Source of the DNA: Crotophaga sulcirostris
Taxonomy: Eukaryota > Chordata > Aves > Cuculiformes > Crotophagidae
Length of the DNA: 64,000 bases
Assembly: GCA_013397455.1 (NCBI GenBank)
Contig: VYZB01000221.1
Location: 851,484 to 915,483, forward strand
Reading direction: 5' to 3'
Shown here: one piece after another, positions 1-11,390 of the stretch
Numbering within the stretch: the first letter of the stretch is position 1
Layout of the letters: every line of letters begins with the position of its first letter
Position numbers and translations under genes: made by a program
The notes under the pieces: generated by a model
Seen by the model: only the letters and a program-made list of their open reading frames with translations
Database searches by the model: none
Told to the model about the DNA's origin: nothing

Positions 1-1529
1 TGCTAGCCTTAATAAAAGCTCACAGCTTTATGGGACCTTCTGCCTGTGCTGTGACCATAAAGGGTTTGGACACTTCTTACACATAATTTCATAGTAAATT
101 CTCTTTTTAAACATGTCCTGCAGAAGTGATCTGAGCAGCATGCACAGAGGTATTTGGTTATCAGCTATGTAATGGGCATACACTTTCAGGGTTAAAAAAA
201 CTGCACATGCTGCTGTAAAAAGGCAGTTATCCACTATTTTCATTTCTGTATGAATGGACACTGAAATGACAATTAATGCATACCATTAGAGCTAAGGAAG
301 AGTTTCCTATCACCATTAATAATCACTAGCTTTGTGGATACTCAGTCACTTGGGGCAATGCAAGTGCACACACACAGGGAACCAGAAACTCCCTTTCCAT
401 TGGAATCTAAGTTTCACAAAAGTTCTTATCCAAAGGTCAGATGCCAGTTGGTATGTACATATGAGTCCTTGGTGGGGATAAATTCCAAGCCTGCTGGCTA
501 CATAAGCATATAGATACTACTACTTGAGGTAAAGAAGAATGAACTTTTTTAATTTGCTCCTTTGTCCTTCCTAGGAAACAGGATGCCCATACATCCTGAG
601 CTGCTGTATGGACCAGGAATAAGTAATAGCACATCAAAATGGAGATAGATTTTCCTTACAATATCTAAAAAACAGTACAATGCCTCTGTATAGCGGTCAT
701 CAACCTCCATTACACCTTGACCTTCAGGCCTTTGAATAGCTCTATACATCACCTAAAATAGTAAAGGAGGAGGCTTTAAGGACCAACCTCAAAGCTATGA
801 ATCTGCCCAACCTGAAAATCACCAACAACCCCTTCATCTTCTTGAAATCAGCCATAGAATATCTTGTTTAGCTGAGACAACCACTATGCAAACTTGAGCA
901 GTTACTTGTTGTCCATGCAGAAAGGTGAAACACAGTACAATAAGAGCTTAATAGTATTTTGCTCACTAAGCTGGAACGGCTCTGGCTTTGAAAGAAGAAG
1001 CTGTACAGCCTTTCAGAAGAATGGAAAGGCTGAGACCAACAGCTATGTACATCACAAAGACTGAAGAAACAAGGAAAGTGCAAATGCACAGATCTGAGGC
1101 CATTCTTTAGGGAGAATTCCCTTCAAAAATATGATTTTCTGTATTAGAATATTACACATTTATTTTTAATATTACAAATAATTTCTAATTACAAATCAGA
1201 AGCTACTTTCCTTTCTCAAAGAAGCAAAACACTAGTGAAGGCTCTTCCTAACAATGTTATGTCCCAAAAGATTTTTCCAGGGAGAAGTCAGAAAAATGCA
1301 AAAAAGGCAACATAAGAAGAACGTTCTGCTACCTTCTTCTCCTGGTAAGCATCATACAAAGTCAGAAAGTTCTGGCTTGGGAGTGCCTGTAGAGAGTGAT
1401 GTCTGCTCTTGGCAAAGGAAAGGGAAAGCATTCCATAAAATTGCATTAAAACTAATAGCCTGCCAATGTCTTGGCTCTTAAGCCTTCATCACTACCTCAA
1501 TGACTTCTGCAGGAGATTGGTTAGACTAA
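1..1529. other. Gene-free AT-rich DNA, nothing recognised
   Basis: All six frames are interrupted often, and the open frames here (up to about 75 codons) have no familiar domain or biased composition. I see no repeat family, RNA gene or CpG-rich promoter. The block ends at a 5-bp AGCTG that forms the left target duplication of the LTR that follows. Confidence 0.6.
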
Positions 1530-1534
1530 AGCTG
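1530..1534. repeat. Target site duplication, left copy (AGCTG)
   Basis: AGCTG sits directly before the TG that starts the LTR. An identical copy lies directly after its terminal CA, at 2259-2263. Five bases is the length made by ERVL-type integrases. It could be chance, at about one in a thousand for a given pair of positions. Confidence 0.65.
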
Positions 1535-1818
1535 TGTTCTCATTTGAGCTAAAGTAGAGTCACTTTTCTAACTTTTCAGCTAAGCTTCATCTAAGAAAAT
1601 TCATTTGCTGAAAGTTAACTGCATGTTTTCAGATAATGTCTGTCTCTAGAAGAGTTAATATGGAGCATTGGTATGCAAAAAGGCCACTGCGTACATCTGT
1701 CCCTAGAAGATGAAGGTCATCCTCAAGCTGGTGGAATGTCTTAAGTGAAAGAGGCAAAAAAGGATTACACGTACAGGGAGGAGCAACAAAGTATTCCATT
1801 CTGTAAATGTCATACTTG

Positions 1819-1824
1819 TATAAA
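1819..1824 (+). promoter_or_regulatory. TATA box of the LTR promoter
   Basis: TATAAA lies within 'cttgtataaaactg'. It is about 290 bases upstream of the LTR's AATAAA-like signal, so transcription would start near 1850 and define the R region. It is the only TATA motif here with that spacing. Whether it still drives transcription cannot be told from sequence. Confidence 0.5.
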
Positions 1825-2110
1825 ACTGAAAGATCACAAGGGTCAAACCCACTTCTTTGACGCCCAGCATCTAATACGGACCTTGTCTGTCTTTTTGCCC
1901 TCATCCTGGATCCATGCGTTCCTGAATCCATTTCCTGAGTCTATCTCCCACCTGCCACTGAGGTCATATCAGGACCCTTTCACCATGCCTGCCTTGGAGC
2001 ACCTGTGGTTATACAGACAGTGGGGGCTGGGGGTGCTGATTTCATATATTTGTGTATATATTTCATTCTTTTCTTATTAATAGTATTATACATGTTACTT
2101 CTATTGTTTC

Positions 2111-2116
2111 ATTAAA
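2111..2116 (+). terminator. LTR polyadenylation signal ATTAAA
   Basis: ATTAAA occurs in 'gtttcattaaagctg', followed by a T-rich stretch and then the pyrimidine-rich U5-like tail. This is the usual place for the R/U5 boundary in an LTR of this type. Confidence 0.5.
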
Positions 2117-2258
2117 GCTGTTTTAGTTTTATTTTTGAACCCACAAGTCTCTTTCTCTCATTTCCCTCTCCCATTTTCCTGAGGGATGGTGGGAATTGGG
2201 TCTTCACAACTGCTCATGTTCAGCTGCCAATCAAGCCAGGCTGGGTTAAACCACGACA

Positions 2259-2263
2259 AGCTG
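2259..2263. repeat. Target site duplication, right copy (AGCTG)
   Basis: This matches the left copy at 1530-1534 exactly and abuts the LTR end ACGACA. The perfect match suggests the insertion is not extremely old, or that the site was spared by chance. Confidence 0.65.
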
Positions 2264-4261
2264 AGAAGACATCTACTCCCTTGAAAAAAATGAAAGTACC
2301 CAAAATGATTTCACTTGGCAAACTTGCCATTCCTGTCCTGAAGAACATGTTTTCAGTGGAATTTTTTCCTGCTGTGCAACCAATAGAAAAATATAAAATA
2401 AACAAAAAACCAGTAATCTCTTATTTCTCAACAGAGCAATAAATAATCCAATTAATAAATTTCTGAGTACACAAAGAAGCATTTCATAAAAGAAAGCTGA
2501 TTCTTCTCTCACTTGAGTAGATTAGGAATAGCTACGCCATAGCCATTGAACAGAAATATTCTATGGGAAGAGAATCAGAATTATAAACTTCAATAATTCT
2601 GATTAAAAATCAGTCATTATTTCCATTGCCACACTCTTCTATATAGGTTATATGAAAACATACATTTTTACAAACAAAATGATCTGAAAAATTAACATAA
2701 TAGTTCATTTCTGAGGAAGATAAATAGCTGTTAGGTTGTTAAATTTATTTCAACTTTTAGTACAGAGATTTTTTTTGTTAAATTAAGGGGAAAGGTAAAA
2801 TTCTTTGAATCACAATGTAACTTAATAAGAAAAAAAATTTTACCCATAACGATATTAAAAAGCATCTAATCGCATATTGACAGTAGCATCATACAATTCA
2901 GCAATTGATCACAGATTACTAATTTGATTAATCAGCATTCTAACCCATTTAATTAATTGCTTAGTAGTAGATCTAACAGAAATTTAATCCATGTTGCAAC
3001 TACTTGAAAAATAAACCCAACAGTACTATAATTTGATATGACAGTCAGGTCTGCAAATGTAAGATCATTAACACTTCACAGGTTATACCCTCAAGTAAAT
3101 CTTACAAGAAGTTCACATAAATAAGGACAGATTTACACAATTATGTAGTTATGAGTATCACTGCATTTCTAACCATAAGTGAATTCTTCTCAATTTGCTA
3201 TTCATTTGACTTTGATATGCATAAAAACCGCAGTCCAACAGAAAATAAGTCAACTCATTTTTCCTTTTTTCTTATTTGGTTTCAGGACATTTATATATCA
3301 GGTTCATCATTCAACCCAGACAGGTTCATCTAAGAGAATTTTTGCTTGTGAAAGAATTCAGAAAAGTTTCATTTGTTCCACTTTAGGTTTGCATTTTTGC
3401 CTATTGTTTGACTGGACTGCTACAAAAGATTTACAAGGTGTTTAAGGAAAGTTAAATTTGGCAAATACAAGACTCCTCTCTCAAAAAAAAAAAAAAAAAA
3501 ACACAAAAAGTGCTGATAATAATGATAACAAAAAAATTTAGATAACCCCTGTGGTGGTAACATCAATATTTTGGAGCCCTTTTAAAGCAAAAAATGCAAA
3601 GACAAGGGAGCTCTCTTCTTTGTAAGGGAGCTCTTCATTAGTATTTGAACAACTAAAAAATGATAGTGCAGCACACCATTCTCTGATCAAACACATTAGC
3701 TTGTAAAATTTCTCACCTCCCTGGAACCACTGATGACATTGTTTGTTTTTTATCTGATAGGGAGTGAAGGGGAACTGGGAATGTATTCTTTCAGGAGATA
3801 ATAAACAACTCTACATTAAAGACCCATTGCCTAGAAAGACCTTTTTAGAAACCTGTCAGGTTTTAATTTTTGTAGATAGAGAATTTTTAGATTGCAATAA
3901 AGACAATGCATCTGTCAGACAACTTGTGTTGTTTTGGTCCTAAAATACTCCCAGATGATTAACGTAAAAGTTGATATAGAGGTCCTATGCTCTTCTGATA
4001 CTTAACACCACTGACCTGGGAACTCCACTCTAAAATGAGAAATACAGTGAAAACTCACATTTATAGAAAAAAATAGCAAGTGACCTTTTGGTAACAGCAG
4101 ATCTGCTGGTCAGTTACAATCAAGTTAATCTTGGGTAAGCAGAGTGGACTTTGTGCTTGATTTTAAAATGTGACCAGTGGGTATACTTGTATAAAAAACA
4201 ATGTGTTTATATAGGTAAGAAATTCGTCTTTGTTTATGAAAGCAAGAAGAAAGATTGACAC
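2264..4261. other. Gene-free AT-rich DNA with a poly(A) tract
   Basis: No coding frame, RNA gene or repeat family is recognised. A run of 19 A lies at 3483-3501. No LINE or SINE body adjoins it that I can see, so it reads as a simple homopolymer tract. The stretch around 2580-3080 is very AT-rich and rich in TTAAT-type words. Confidence 0.55.
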
Positions 4262-4350
4262 TTGGAAACATTTTTTATAATGAGAATGGTGAAACACTGG
4301 GTCAGGGTGCCCGGAGAGGTGGAAGATGTCCCATCCTGGAAAACTGGAAA
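4262..4350 (+). mobile_element. Old CR1 LINE fragment, near the 3' end
   Basis: The words 'ggtgaaacactgggtcaggg' and 'tgcccggagaggtgg', followed by 'atgtcccatcctgga', match the part of CR1 that encodes the last residues of reverse transcriptase and runs into the 3' UTR. In avian CR1 this reads roughly 'gctgcccagagaggtggt...ccatccctgga'. The copy is diverged, both ends fade into unique sequence, and the octamer tail is missing, so it is an old, eroded fragment. The plus-strand orientation is clear. Confidence 0.6.
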
Positions 4351-6690
4351 ATACCTGATGACTCAATGTTAAGTCCTAGCTAGACATGTCTCCTCTAAAA
4401 TGCAGGAATCTTTATGTTTTAGGGAGTTTAGAAAAAGTGCAAAATCTGGAAGATTGTTGAGGACAGCTTTATAACAATAATCAGGGAATTCCATTACTCC
4501 GTTAAAATTACACAGCATTTTGAACCATCAGATTCTTCAAGTTTGCTAGTTTTGCTAAACATTATTGCTGGCAGTCAATTGACAAAAATGTTCTAGTACT
4601 TCTACCCTCACAATCGAGTTTTGCATTTCTGGAAATTAAATCTTTAAATGTTTGAATGAACTCTGTCTACGTGTATTCACGAAGGTTCAACTCACAACAT
4701 TTTACATAATCAACAGTTACAATTATTTAAATCGTATTTTTTTAAAAAAAAGTTCACAGTGGTGTTGACTTTGTCACGCTTAGACTTTGAGAACTAGCAG
4801 ATTATTTCTCATTTTCTTCTACATACAGATATGTAAATAGTATTATACATAACTGTTTTAATATTTGTAGTTATAATTTTGAAATATCTGAGCTTACAAT
4901 TTTTTAACACATCTCTATTATGAAATATTAAAGGAACTAATTGCTCGAAGCTGTCACATGTGAAACTGTGAGTTACCACATTCTTCGCAAAGCATGTTTT
5001 GTTAGCATGTCTCTGCTTGAAAACTGCATTCTTTATGAAACTACAAATTAATATCCTTAATACTACAGATAATTTGCCACAAACATTGATTTTATTGATG
5101 AAAAGTTCCCACTCTCTTTTCAATATTCCTCTTCAAATCCACCTGAACAGTAATTTAATTGGACAATATTGCAAGATTTTAAAAAATGCTTTCTACTGTC
5201 AAAGAAATTTTCATTAATGATAATTGAAAGTTATTTATTTTTTATACTCTTCTTTCAGACAGCTCACATTTAGTGCAATTTGGTACAGTACAAGAAACTA
5301 TTTAAATATTGCTTTCAACTTTTTGGAGCCTTTTGTTTTGCTAGACTTCTGTGTTACTTCACTATGCAATTTACTGAAGGCTAGTAATTATTAGGACATG
5401 TGGTAGGCGTTTATCACCAGTAACATCACACAACCCACTCTATGATCAAGATACAATAGGGCAAATGGTACAATTAAAGGCATATTCTTTGGTGCATAAC
5501 AATAGAAGCCTTGTGACATGGCAAGATTAAGAAAAGACTCAAACATCTTTAAAACTACTCATTACCACCAGTTAAAATGTGCATGTCTGACCTTTATGGT
5601 AATCGGTAGTCCTCCAGTTGTGCACTATAGAGCTAAATAAGCTTTATTTAAGACACACAGAATTCTTTGCAGTGACCTGCAGTTAACTTAGCTGATCTCA
5701 GAGCTGACACTTACAATGAATCAACCCATCAGTGGTCATAATGATAGGCCATCATCTTTATCAAGCAGTTTATGATGACAGGCAGAAAACAGTACCATAG
5801 ATTTTCCTGCCAAGTGGAGTAGTATTTAAATGTTGACTGCTACATACATCAGATTAACAAGGTTACAAAGTTATCGAGAATCCCATTCCCTGAGGTGCAG
5901 ATTCACCGTGTGCTGCTAGTACACCATAAGGTATATCAAAGATAATTGCTTAGTTTATTATCCTGTTGTCTTTTATGTCATCCCCTAATTGTGAATTCAG
6001 GAGCCTCTTGATCTCCCGGTTCCTTATGGACCAGTTATTAACCCCATTCATTTTAATTAGGATTTATTACTATTTTTATTATTAAAGTGCAGAATTTTTA
6101 AAAATAGATGTTTCCAAATAAGCCATGAATCCTTCATATGGATTCAGTAAAGAAGAGATTGGTGGGATATTCAGTCAGCATTGTAAATATAGGTCTTTCA
6201 AGCTCTTCCATCCTATGACAAGATTTGGCATGATGAGGTTCAGAATTTTTTACCCATATTTACTTTAATATTCCATTAAAGATCTTGTAAACATGCAAAG
6301 ATTTCCATGGTAAAACCAGATTTTTTATACTTTTGTATGATTTTATAGAACCTTCCCAACAGGAAAGTAGGAGAAGGCTATTTCACAGCTGCTGTCTTCC
6401 CCACGGTCCTGAAGTATGGTGGTCAAACTCTCATAGTTCTTGTGTTGCACTTGTAGAGAACAATTTGAGCACATTCCAATAAAATACCATATGAAACCTA
6501 CAGAACCTGGAAACAGTTAAAAAACTATGGCCTGGCTAGTACAGATAAGTAGTCATTCATAATTCCTCCTAATGTATACAATATTAATCTGTATGTACCT
6601 AGAAAATCTGACTACTTCCTATACTTCAAAGTCATTGCCTTTGCTACGAGACCTAGAAAGTGCTTCAGGATTCATTATGACATGTGGAAT
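4351..6690. other. Gene-free AT-rich DNA, no recognised repeats
   Basis: No frame longer than about 104 codons occurs and none resembles a protein I know. The part from about 5590 to 5900 is less AT-rich and lower in homopolymers than its surroundings and could be a conserved non-coding block, but that is only an impression. Nothing else stands out until the foldback at 6691. Confidence 0.5.
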
Positions 6691-6850
6691 ATATAAGCAA
6701 TAAGGCATGACAGGGAGTGTGGTTATCATAAGATAATCACACCCCTGGGTCATTACAAAGCATGAGGTGCAGCCGAGCACCTCTCTTTCCCCCTGGGGTG
6801 TGATTATATCATGATAAGCACACTTCATGCAGTTACCTTATTGCTTTTAT
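6691..6850. repeat. 160-bp near-complete palindrome (foldback / MITE-like)
   Basis: The left arm (6691-6770) pairs with the reverse complement of the right arm (6777-6850) over almost its whole length. Shared blocks, read from the outside in, are 'aagcaataagg', 'catga', 'agtgtg', 'ttatcat', 'ataatcacacccc' and 'gaggtgc'. The arms differ by a few small gaps and scattered mismatches. The centre is a perfect 7-bp stem, GAGGTGC / GCACCTC, closing a 6-nt loop AGCCGA (6771-6776). No transposase lies nearby. The structure fits a non-autonomous foldback or MITE, an ancient exapted repeat, or a long hairpin transcript. I see no second copy in this window and cannot name the family. A minus-strand open frame of about 70 codons covers much of it but looks like chance. 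Confidence 0.85.
6764..6783. repeat. Perfect central stem-loop of the foldback
   Basis: GAGGTGC (6764-6770), loop AGCCGA, GCACCTC (6777-6783). The stem is GC-rich in an AT-rich region and is perfectly paired, so it would nucleate folding of the whole 160-bp hairpin in single-stranded DNA or RNA. Confidence 0.85.
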
Positions 6851-9128
6851 AAAAAGTCTTTGTTGGGAAGAAAAACTGTATTTTTTACTTAAAGATGATA
6901 AAGTTGGCAGTTTACAATGTTGAGCAGTACTTTCTGCTAAACTCAGTGGTTTATATGTATTAATCTACTCCTTTAGAATGTGCATGTGTCAAAGCCAATC
7001 CGAACTCATCAATCAAATGGGGTTTCCATAATTCAGCATGTGTTCGAATGATCCAGCTGGAAAAGAACGTGTGCATGTCCCAGACAATCCCACAGCCGTT
7101 GACTGCTCAATGGACACCTATTTCTTTACTAAAATTAAAACAACAAAAAAAAACAAAAAAAAGGACAACAAACTAAGTTGCTTAACAAAAAATTAAATGG
7201 TATTTTAAACACATACATTTTAAGAAAAAAGTAGGCTTCAGTAACTGGAAAAGAATTCAACCTGCAAAACAAGAAAAAGTTTCTTACTTGCTTTTGCCCC
7301 TGGTAGATGTTCTCCCACAAATTAAGGGTGACAACTTAATTTAGGGTCCTAGATAAACTACAAAATCCCACTGCTGTCATTCAGATTGTAGCCTAAGGGG
7401 TCTAATGTGATCTTTTGGATTTACAAACACCTGCCTTGGATTATGCCATATGTCTTCTTAGTGGCTCCAGGGGTGTATGCTCTGTCCAGCATTCGGCTCA
7501 TTTTGTGCTTTAAGAATGCATAACTGCACACAGGATATGAAGGTTTGCATCCATTTACAATTTATCAAGTGTGATGGCCATGTTCTGATTTCAGAGGCAT
7601 TCAGTGGTCTGGAAAGGGGCATATGTATGGGTTGAATTTGGCCCTGGGCCATTTATGAATATAGGTAACACTTTTCACCTAACATGAGCAAGTCACAAAT
7701 TCAACTATTTAATTTAAATAGGTCCTTGTCACCGTATCTTCCAGATTTAAGAGGCAGGGTTAGGAACACTGTCAGTATCCTGGATGAAAAGGAAAATACC
7801 ACTAGCCTTCTATCTTCCAATATTTAGTTTGACATCGTGCTCTCGCTACACAACGATGCATAAAATTTTGCTTCTTCCAACAACAATTTGAGTGCTTTGT
7901 CGTTATATTTTAACCACATAGAGGTACAAGATTTTTATATATTTATTTGTTTATTTTTCTATCAAATATTGTCAGTTTCTCTTTTAACTGGTAATTTGTT
8001 TCTTAATACAAAATATTGTGTTAAAATTATTATATGTAATATGCATTAAGTAATTTAAATAAACATACGTATATAACAAATATTCTATGAAAATTATTCA
8101 AAAAAAAGGAAATTATATCTGAAGATATATTTCTGATGCATTTCCTTAGAAATCTATAGATTTATGACAAACAAAGAATCTGGTCTTTCAAATAGGATAA
8201 TAATTTAATAATTATAACATAAAGCAATTGAGAAATAGCAAGTAATGACATAACAAAAGAATATTAAGCTAGTAGATTTTTGGCCAATTTTACCATTTCA
8301 GATCAAATGTTTTTATAGAATAAATTTGTCATTTGAAGTGATCAAAAAATAACTTTTGAAATGGATTCCTTATCTAGAAGATGAGAGTTGAAATTGAGAG
8401 TTGTGGTTGCTTACTTCTTCACAATTAGATGGAAACAGCCAGATATCAATACAGTAAAGGAGAAGTAAACTTTAGCTCTTTTGGTCCTAAAGCATTTGTG
8501 CTAAAAATGCAACTAATAAAATTACTATCTGATGGTTTCTAAAAACATTCCTAGCTTTTTATAACTCTGGAGGTACTAACTTACAGGTATAGACCTCTGC
8601 CAATAGATATATCAGTCTTCAGAAAAAATAAAAATTACTCCCAAACTCTTACTCCACAGTGTAAGTGAATTCTTCACTGATTAAATGTGAGCCTGAGTAG
8701 GCAAGGAATACAGACCTGAACGAAACTAATTTGGAGCAATACTGTTTGGAGTTTTTTTAGTTTGTTTGAAGTTATAGAAAAAGGTGACACGATGTTTGTG
8801 CATGCAGAGTCAGATTTAATTCTGCTACAGTCTACTCTAAGAGTGTTTTCCTTATGGCTTATCATTATTTTATTATAGAGCTATTGTGTATAGTATAAAA
8901 TATCTTGGTTGCACACCACGGTAAATTATTTATAACAGTATCATGTAGTGCTTGGTGATGAATTACAGGATGGAGAGAATGAAATGGAGGAGGAAAATCA
9001 GGAAGTGGGAATTTGGGAAGAAATATGATTTGTGTTAATGAAGTACTACATAAAATAAATGCAATACAAGTGAAATTTATTTATTAATGCACTTCTACAT
9101 ATTCAATTTGTTCAAGTTCTGATCTGCA
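6851..9128. other. Gene-free DNA, mostly AT-rich
   Basis: An A-rich tract lies at about 7140-7162. The part from 7900 to 8250 is extremely AT-rich and of low complexity. The phrase 'gaatttggccctggg' near 7634 resembles words in old amniote interspersed repeats, but I cannot delimit an element. No coding or RNA gene is seen. Confidence 0.5.
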
Positions 9129-9470
9129 GTGAGGACCTTCCATTGAGGGATGAAAATATCACTGTCTACAACTACCTGAAAGGAGATGGTGGCAAGGTGA
9201 GTGTTGATCTCTTCTCCCAAGTGACAGGCGATAGGATGAAGGGAAATGGCCCCAAGTTGTACCAGGGGACATTAGGAAAAATTTCTTCACTGAAAGGGTG
9301 GCCAGGCACAAGCAGAGGCTGCCCAGAGAGGTGGCTGAGTCACCATCCCTGGAGGTGTTTAAAAGATGTGTAGAAAAGCTTCTCAGGAATATGGTTCAGT
9401 AGTAGACAGATATGGTTGGACTCAGCGTTCTCAAAGGTCTTTTCCAACCAGGTGATTCTTCGATTCTATT
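9129..9470 (+). mobile_element. CR1 LINE, 5'-truncated, with 3' end
   Basis: This is a typical truncated CR1 copy carrying the C-terminal end of the reverse transcriptase reading frame plus the short 3' UTR. Landmarks in order are 'ctacaactacctgaaagg' (peptide YNYLKG), 'ctcttctcccaagtgacagg' (LFSQVTG), 'aaaatttcttcactgaaagg', 'gctgcccagagaggtgg', 'ccatccctggaggtgttt', 'ggttggactcagcgttctc' and 'ttttccaacca'. It ends in the CR1 octamer tail 'gattcttcgattctatt'. Frameshifts and substitutions have broken the frame. The 76-codon open frame across it (9143-9373) is remnant reverse transcriptase followed by out-of-frame sequence, not a host gene. Confidence 0.93.
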
Positions 9471-10379
9471 AGTATTATATAGTGTAAGTGGAGGTACAGG
9501 TGAGTAAGTCTTAATGGATAGGTGACTACCAGCTTGGAAAAACTGTGCATTGGTCCAAAAGCTTTCCAGTACTTTCTGCATAAAATCATCAGTGGGTATT
9601 AGCATATCTAAAATCTGTTCATGCCCTGGACTAGTAACCATGGCTACACTTGCCTGGATTTTCTCTCCTCCTCTGCAGTTGGAGCCCAGAACAGCAGGGG
9701 TAAGTAGGCTTAGAAGTAATGGCTAGCCAGGGCAGCCTTACTTCTCCAAGGAGTCTAGGGAAGGCTTGTTAGTTCGAAAGAATTTAGCAGAAACAGAGGG
9801 AATATCTTACCACATTGCAGTTTGCTAAACAATTCCCTTAATTTACTACAGCAACTGCTATCTGGCAGTAGTCAACACTACATGCCTTGTCAAAAAGTGG
9901 GGCAAGAAACTCTGCTTTGGTCAGAAAGCAGACCATCTGTCCCTTGAAGATGGCCTCCGTATTCCTAATAGTTAAAGGTTAGTACAAAGTCTGAACATGA
10001 GGGGTTTATATCATTTCCTAGACGGGATTTTTTCCTATGAGTGGGGCTTAAGGTTTTTTCTTCTTTCAGGATTAACTGGTATAAATCTGGATACATTTGT
10101 TATTCAGATAAATTTCCATCCCCTACAGAAATTCTGTTAAACTTGAGACCTCCCTGACATGAAGGGGAAAATCACTTCCTCAGCTTAATCTAACTGTGAA
10201 GACATATTTCTGTTTACTAGATTGTAATTCATTGTCCTTCAGTTCTAAGCATCCTTCTGCTTTGCAAGACAAGAACAGACCATTCCCATCTACCACTGTT
10301 GCTTTATCTGATTCTATAGTGTTCTTTCTCTATAGCAAATAAAATTAAATTCCCACTGCAAAGTTTTAAGTTGCCTCTC
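9471..10379. other. Gene-free DNA between CR1 copies
   Basis: No coding gene or RNA gene is seen. The part from about 10150 to 10380 may be the eroded 3' UTR of the minus-strand fossil that follows, but I cannot align it with confidence. Confidence 0.45.
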
Positions 10380-11390
10380 TTTTTTCTCAGTCCCTTTTCC
10401 CTCTCTCTCAAAGGCCAACAATGACCCTGTGCAGTAATTCAGATTAAGTCATATCTTCATTTTATATTATGGCACTAGAAAGTTTTCTGTTCCTTCTCCA
10501 TCTTGTTAATATATGAATATTTGCTTCCTTTTTAACAACAATCAATCACACACTGAATAATTCCCTGAGCTATCCATAAAGTTTTCAAGGTTTCTGAAAT
10601 AATAATGTTTATTGAGTTTGATTTGTCATGTTGTTTCCTATGAGCTACTTTAAGTAGATCTCCTTCAAATTCCTCACGAGCTTTACTAATTTCCTGCAAA
10701 GTTTGCTTCCTTGCTTTACACTACCCCGAGGCAATCACATCCTGATTCTATAGCAATCATTTGTACATTTATAATATATTTTAAAATGTAATTTATTAAT
10801 AAGTATATTACATAATACAGGACCACAGATTAATCCATTAATTCATTGCTAGCCTTTCTTGTGGAAAGAATAGTTTCTTCCTATTCCATTTCCTTGTCTT
10901 GTAGGCATTTTTACTAAACTAATTCTTGTGTGTCATCCAACAACTACTTAGAGTCTCTAATAGTCTACTTCAAGGAAGGCTTGTAAAAGCCTTCTAAAAT
11001 ATAGAATTTAGAACATAAAAATTGTTCTTCTTTTGAAATATCTTCAGGTAATTCTAACAAATTAGCAAAATAGTTTTGCTTTGTAAATCTTACCGTACTA
11101 GAATCTTTTTACTATCTTCCAGTGACTTTGTAACTCTTTTCTAAATTATCTCAACCAATCAGGTTCATGCAGCTTTTATTGGTCTTTAATTTTCCTTCCA
11201 AATAGAAATATAACACTTGATGCCTTTCAAATTTTAGTCCCCTAATTTTTATCTAATGAGAATAAGAGACAACATATTTGCTAGCCATTTGGCCAGTTCA
11301 CGTTTGAACTCTCTCTAACTTTAAAGGATTCCTCCAAATATGAGCCATGGCATATTCTGGGCCAACTTTAGGTCTGCAAGATATTTACAG
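10380..11390 (-). mobile_element. Ancient CR1-clade LINE fossil, antisense
   Basis: Read on the plus strand, this kilobase follows the antisense consensus of old amniote CR1 elements in colinear order. Matching points are 'gcagtaattcagattaagtc', 'tattatggcactagaaagtt', 'gagtttgatttgtcatgttg', 'ggcttgtaaaagccttct' (the reverse-transcriptase region before the YxDD-type motif), 'ctcaaccaatcaggttcatg' with 'tggtctttaattttcc', and 'atgagccatggcatattctg'. Together they span from the 3' UTR back into reverse transcriptase. Divergence is high with many indels, so no frame survives. I compared it with remembered consensus only. RepeatMasker with a reptile or bird library should report CR1 on the minus strand here. 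Confidence 0.6.
10728..10776 (+). repeat. Dispersed direct repeat, copy 1
   Basis: The segment starting 'gaggcaatcacatcctgatt' recurs at 12557. The first 31 bases match at 29 positions and the next 18, in register and without gaps, at 13. This copy lies inside the ancient CR1 fossil. The high identity is out of line with the decay of that fossil, which suggests a later local copying event. Confidence 0.7.

Larger units (their letters stand above)
1535..2258 (+). mobile_element. Solo LTR of a bird ERVL-type endogenous retrovirus
   Basis: The block begins TGTTCT and ends ACGACA, so it has the TG...CA ends of a retroviral LTR with short imperfect inverted ends. It is flanked on both sides by AGCTG (1530-1534 and 2259-2263), a 5-bp duplication as expected for ERVL. 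Inside are a TATA box (1819-1824) and a polyadenylation signal (2111-2116), in that order and spacing for U3-R-U5 on the plus strand. The last 140 bases, with 'gaacccacaag', a pyrimidine-rich stretch and a final 'ggttaaaccacgaca', read like the U5 end of avian ERVL LTRs as I remember them. No gag, pol or env lies on either side, so this is a solo LTR left by recombination. The 3' end is firmer than the 5' end. A Repbase or Dfam search would fix the family name. Confidence 0.78.

Noticed and set aside
3483..3501. A19 as the tail of a retroposed gene or SINE
   Set aside because: No spliced coding sequence or SINE body precedes it; it reads as a simple homopolymer.
6619..6828. 69-codon minus-strand open frame over the foldback
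   Set aside because: The palindrome explains the sequence; the peptide has no known relatives that I recognise.
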